A stretch of 64,000 nucleotides of DNA. Origin: Dysidea avara (lineage: Eukaryota; Porifera; Demospongiae; Dictyoceratida; Dysideidae). Made by a program: the position numbers and the translations under genes. Positions within the stretch are counted from its first letter, which is position 1. Every line of letters starts with the position of its first letter. Of this stretch, positions 60,757 through 64,000 are shown piece by piece. The notes under the pieces are model-generated. The model saw only the letters and a program-made list of their open reading frames with translations. It was not told where the DNA came from and did no database searches. The stretch spans positions 7,378,614 through 7,442,613 of the forward strand of contig NC_089273.1 in assembly GCF_963678975.1 (NCBI RefSeq), read 5' to 3'.

Positions 60757-62157
60757 TCATCTCGACATCCTCGGGGGGGCACGTAGAATTTTGGTCCACT
60801 CTGAAACTCGCATTCTTCCCCTCCTGGCTGCATCTCTCTGAGGACGACTATCAGGTAAAGTGGAGGAGTCGGTAGTACATCTCTTGCTGCTACAAGTAGA
60901 ATCATCAGATACTGCATTGGTCACTTCAGGTACAGTAGAATCCACATTAGTATTGACTTCTAGTGGGTATAACTTAGTGATCGGTCTGTTTGTTTTACCA
61001 GTTGAGGTGCGTATGTTTGCTGCACGAATCAGTCCATCACCACCAGGTATAAACTCTTCAATGACAGCTAATCTCCAGTCCACATGGAGTTTATCATCAT
61101 GTATTAACACAATGTCACCTGTCTTGACCTTCTGTTGGTTGTTGCCGGAAGTCTTAAGGGATTCTCTGAACGATGTCAGATATTCGTGCTTCCATCTGGA
61201 ACGAAAATGTTCTATGATCAGTGCCTGTTTCTTAGCTCTCTTCCGGATTTGTGCTTCATCTCCAATAGTAGGATCTGTCAGTTCATCTTCCTCAACATGT
61301 CTGTAGGGTAGAGAGGTGATACGTCTTCCATAAAGTAAATCAGCTGGTGTTAACGGATCTGGGTCCCGGACATCACTTGAGACATAGGTGAGCGGTCGGT
61401 CATTTAGAATGGCTTCAATTTCTACCACTAGAGTTTGCAGGGTTAGGAGATTAATGTGTGCTCTATTCAAGACTTTCTTAAGGCAGCTCTTCGTTAGCCC
61501 GATCAACCTCTCCCAGAATCCCCCATACCAGGGGGGCCTCTTTGGTATGAACTTCCAGGTTACTCCTTGTTTACTCAGAGTGTTTGCTAGATCTATTGAA
61601 TTGAACAGCTCAGTTAATTCCTCCGCAGCCGACAGGTAAGTGGATGCATTGTCGGAAATAACAATTTGAGGTAAGCCCTTGTGACTGGTAAATCTGCGAA
61701 AAGCAAGTAAAAATGTTTCAGTTGACAAATCGGTGACTACTTCCAGGTGTATAGCTCTGGTTGTGGCACACGTAAATAAACAGATATAAACTTTCACCTC
61801 ATCTCTGCCTTGTTGGACATAGAGTGCCCCAGTGAAGTCTACTCCAGATACTGTAAATGGGGGAAAATCTTGTGTTCTAGATTGCGGAAGAGGTGCTAGA
61901 TCTGGTGCCATGTATGGCTTTCCTTGATGTCTCTTACATATGGTACAGCAGCGCAGTAAGCTCTTAACATATTGTCTTGCTGTGGGAATCCAATACTCTT
62001 GTCTTATAGCAGTAACTGTGCTATTAACACCAGTGTGGTACAGTTTGATGTGAGTACTGAGTACGACGAGGGTAGTAAGATGGTGTTTAGGTGGTAATAG
62101 GTACGGAAACTTGTTAAGTTGACTCAGCGGTGCATTATGAATTCTCCCTCCACATCA
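60757..62157 (-). pseudogene. BEL/Pao integrase region
   Basis: The integrase inserts the element's DNA copy. A minus frame open from 62157 has HTGVN...CCTIC (the zinc-binding His-Cys region, about 61930-62040). From the Met at 61911 it continues with the core: GVDFTG (catalytic Asp25), SDNAS (Asp87) and PPWYGGFWER (Glu134), counted from that Met. The C-terminal part has a GDIVLIHDD motif and ends in a basic tail at 60757. It is open for over 460 codons, but upstream a TGA at about 62155-62157, where the family has Arg before CGGR, cuts it from the rest of the polyprotein. Confidence 0.88.
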
Positions 62158-63330
62158 GCTAAAACCATCATCATCAAGGAAAAGACGTAACTGTCGCAGC
62201 AATGTCAATTGTTTGCTTCTTTTGGAAGTGGACATGAGACTGGATATTTCTTTTCCGTACACTTGAAGTTGACATCTCTTCACCCATTTCATCTTGGCAT
62301 GATATAGTTCTTGTGGTATCAGTGTTCCTGTTTGCTTGGTTACACCAGGTTTACAGTTTGCTATGAAACAGAGGACATAAGCAGTGGTGACAACAAGCTT
62401 ACCAAGGCTGATGAACTTCTTCAGATCAATGACACAGTGTAGTCCCAATGGTTCAGTAGTAGGCTGAGATGGAGTAAATTCTTCAGCAGTGATTACAGCA
62501 GCATGAAGTTGAATATCTGGTGATGACTGCCATGTTGGCCAAAGGATGTCTCTTGTAAGCCATGATGGGCCAGATTACCAAAGTGTAGACGACTTCAGTA
62601 CGTATGAACTCAGTCCCCTGGTCAGAAGGTCAGCCGGATTGTCATCAGTTGGGCAGTATCTCCACGGTGCATTGCTGGTAAGATCCTTAATCTCAGTGAC
62701 ACGGTGAAAAACGAAGGAGGGAAGCTTCTTATTACTTTGAATCCAGTAGAGGACGATCTGACTGTCTGACCAAAGGTGTAGTGGTATGGCCTGTAATGAC
62801 AAGGAGTTAACAATAAACTTGCTTACCCTGCTAGCAAGTACGGCAGCCATCAGCTCCAATCTTGGTAAAGTTAAAGTCTACACTGGTGTTATTCGGGACT
62901 TGGCAATAATGAAGTTTACTTTGTCTCCAGCTGTGAGGTAAGCCACGGTTCCGTAAGCTTTCAAACTGGCATCAGCAAAAACATGTAGTTGTAGACTTGT
63001 ATCAGAACTGTTAGTAGCAGAATAATGTCTCGGCATGGAAACAGTGGTGGCATCTTCAATTTCATGGGCTATGGTAAGCCATTCATCCTTAAGGCTGTTC
63101 TCCAGTGGGTCATCCCAACTGATCTTGTGTTGCCAGAGTTTCTTAAGGAACAGTTTAGCTTGGACTGTGACTGGAGCCAAGTAACCTAAGGGATCAAACA
63201 CTCTTGATGATTGCTGGAGTACCTGACGCTTTGTGATTACAACGACAGTGTGGTTCTGAGGATGGATCATCTTTGGGATAAAGTGAAGTTTATCAGTAAC
63301 GGTGTCCCACTGCAAGCCAAGTACATTGAC
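62158..63330 (-). pseudogene. BEL/Pao region between RT and integrase (RNase H-like)
   Basis: Three collinear open pieces in one frame. 62878-63330 has RVFDPLGYLAPVTVQAK, then LHVFADASLKAYG (RNase H-like Asp). 62575-62877 has PRLELMAAVLASR, LWSDSQIVLYWI and NPADLLTRG. 62158-62574 includes GPSWLT and a DDDGFS end. They are separated by in-frame stops: TAG at about 62878, where the family has Lys before TLTLPRLEL, and TAA at about 62575 before SGPSWL. The domain order matches the BEL/Pao family. Confidence 0.82.
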
Positions 63331-64000
63331 TAAGTAGTGCTATCAGCCACGCTCTCCTGTTGTGCTAGAGTGTTGAGTTGGGTACAATTGGATTCCCAAG
63401 CTTGAAGGTTAAATCTTGCCTCAGACATGATGGATCTAGATTCACGATAAAACTGAGTGGCTTGCTGTGGTGTAGTACATCCTGTGATTATGTTATCAAC
63501 ATACAGATTTCTTAGCATGTTAGCTGCTGTTAGAGTGTGTGACTGTTGTAGATGGTGAAACAGTACAGCATGTAACATAAATGGTGAACTGGTTGCACCA
63601 AAGAATACTACTTTGAAATGGTACACCTTGAACTCACTGTTGGGGTTGGTTACATCTGACAGCCATAGGAATCTTGTGAAGTCCCTGTCATGGGGTGGAG
63701 CTGGACGTGAAGGAAGGCCTTTTCAATGTCTGTTGAGATACCAAAACTGTGACCTCTGAACCTAAAGAGAACAGAACACATGTCAGTAAGATATGTTGGG
63801 CCAATCTCTAAACAATCATTTAAGCTTGGTGAGTCCTTGGATTCATGACAACTACTGTCGTAAACGATTCGTATTGACATTGTAGTTGAGTCCTTTCTGA
63901 CAGCATGATGTGGTATGTAGTGACAATTCTTGGTGAATGTTGGTATTGGTACTTGTTCAATAAAACCTCGTTGTTCTTGTTCATTCAGGATGCTGTCATA
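63331..64000 (-). pseudogene. BEL/Pao reverse transcriptase, cut by window end
   Basis: It enters the window from the right in the finger domain (GFIEQVP, HYIPHHAV, then RIVYDSS and SLNDCLEIGP), reaches DIEKAFLHV, and breaks by frameshift near 63690-63700. It resumes in another frame with FTRFLWLSD and FFGATSSPF. The catalytic box is YVDN at about 63492-63503, the form usual in BEL/Pao where most families have YVDD. A second frameshift at about 63330-63345 leads to the NVLGLQWDT segment. No intact start is in view. Confidence 0.85.

Noticed and set aside
60699..60917. 72-codon minus frame overlapping the integrase end
   Set aside because: An out-of-frame shadow of the integrase C-terminal tail and its downstream flank.

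Overview
This is a non-coding-rich, AT-rich window from a eukaryotic nuclear genome, most likely an invertebrate metazoan. The evidence is one multi-exon adhesion-GPCR-type gene with GT-AG introns, a CR1/jockey-group LINE, BEL/Pao LTR retrotransposons, a Crypton-type recombinase relic and many MITEs. A sponge is my best guess, but that is inference. There is no bacterial gene organisation.

The dominant feature is a family of large composite repeats, five copies of which fill about two thirds of the window. Each has the order head (about 0.8 kb, beginning ATCAAGACACAC), then an array of 30-31 bp satellite units (about 1.8 to 14.5 kb), then a short AT-rich tail with a GC-rich 14 bp stem-loop, then a foldback palindrome of about 330 bp ending GGATTAGAT. 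Copies A (1-4590, cut by the window edge), B (4859-10158), C (29440-36633) and D (37194-53179) are on the + strand. Copy E (55212-57550) is inverted and lacks its head. B, C and D have matching dinucleotides at both outer edges, and both ends are shared between copies, so this looks like a satellite-carrying transposable element, not a simple satellite field. Internal higher-order repeats differ between copies (about 881 bp in B, 1202 bp in A, 2050 and about 2775 bp in D). Two MITEs are nested inside arrays with clean target duplications.

Between 10.2 and 25.4 kb lies the only host gene I can support: six minus-strand exons (25341 down to 17213) that join in phase. They encode most of a seven-transmembrane adhesion-type GPCR, from the end of TM1 through the start of TM7. 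The introns are filled with MITEs: a TA-flanked TGTGACC family, hAT-like elements and a GGTC-rich hAT element. From 26.1 to 29.1 kb there is a decayed DUF3504/Crypton-like recombinase gene next to a 5'-truncated LINE with an open 635-codon reverse-transcriptase ORF.

The right end (53.2-64 kb) holds an inverted homologue of the segment left of copy D, LINE and BEL/Pao fragments, a palindromic MITE, and at 60.7-64.0 kb a minus-strand BEL/Pao pol region (reverse transcriptase, RNase H-like region, integrase). That region is broken by at least three stops and two frameshifts and runs off the window end.
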